Source: an uncultured Clostridia bacterium (GTDB lineage Bacteria > Bacillota > Clostridia > Christensenellales > Aristaeellaceae). From it: a stretch of DNA of 5,964 nt. Positions 5,928 through 5,964 of the stretch are shown here, in pieces. The DNA is taken from positions 1 to 5,964 of the forward strand of contig CAMGDO010000067.1 of the NCBI GenBank assembly GCA_946042585.1, in the 5' to 3' direction. A program made the translations under genes and the position numbers. The notes under the pieces are model-generated. The model saw only the letters and a list, made by a program, of their open reading frames with translations, ran no database searches and was not told the origin of the DNA. The stretch's first letter is position 1; each line of letters opens with the position of its first letter.

Positions 5928-5964
5928 CAAAAAACCTCCGCATGTATTCTGCGGAGGTTCTTTT
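5928..5964 (+). terminator. Rho-independent terminator after the carboxypeptidase gene
   Basis: A perfect 9-bp stem, AACCTCCGC (5933-5941) with GCGGAGGTT (5951-5959), has a 9-base loop. It starts 8 bases after the stop codon and is flanked by an A-run on the left and CTTTT on the right at the window edge, so it may work in both directions. Confidence 0.9.

Noticed and set aside
5160..5930. Long minus-strand reading frame opposite the carboxypeptidase gene
   Set aside because: It is antisense to a gene with all three catalytic motifs, has no recognisable domain or ribosome site, and is a codon-bias shadow.

Overview
The window looks like one end of a contig from a Clostridia-type Firmicute (Bacillota), probably a gut or environmental metagenome assembly. 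The evidence is a tmcAL gene (the Firmicute route to tRNA-Met ac4C34), a DacF/PBP5-type D,D-carboxypeptidase with a membrane tail, a PflX-type (COG1313) radical SAM protein, Shine-Dalgarno starts throughout, and fairly GC-rich genes. The first 20 bases are not biological: they match the Tn5 mosaic end of a Nextera sequencing adapter. The contig therefore breaks inside the first gene, and the ATG at base 4 is an artefact.

Left part (1-1068): the end of an integrated mobile element. It holds the C-terminal catalytic half of a tyrosine recombinase, then a cluster of GGTGCCA repeats that look like integrase arm-binding sites, then a hairpin terminator, then a complete tRNA-Arg(CCT) gene on the minus strand, one more GGTGCCA copy, and finally the 5' half of a second, different tRNA-Arg(CCT), also on the minus strand. 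That second tRNA is intact through its anticodon loop and then runs into unrelated DNA. The break is centred on an inverted repeat with a 7-base spacer equal to the anticodon loop, the architecture of a tyrosine-recombinase core site. My reading is that the element inserted at the anticodon loop of the host tRNA-Arg(CCT) gene, did not rebuild its 3' half, and carries a whole tRNA-Arg(CCT) as replacement, placed where the host tRNA promoter could drive it. This is the most interesting part of the window and is partly inference.

Right part (1069-5964): ordinary chromosomal genes, all on the plus strand. A PflX-like radical SAM protein comes first. A good sigma-A-type promoter then starts a two-gene unit of a sugar-phosphate-type nucleotidyltransferase and tmcAL, two bases apart, closed by a GC-rich terminator. 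A separately initiated secreted, membrane-anchored D,D-carypeptidase of the DacF/PBP5 family (a D-alanyl-D-alanine carboxypeptidase) follows and ends in a strong terminator at the window edge. These genes serve unrelated housekeeping roles (tRNA modification, sugar nucleotide supply, cell wall trimming), and nothing marks them as part of the element.
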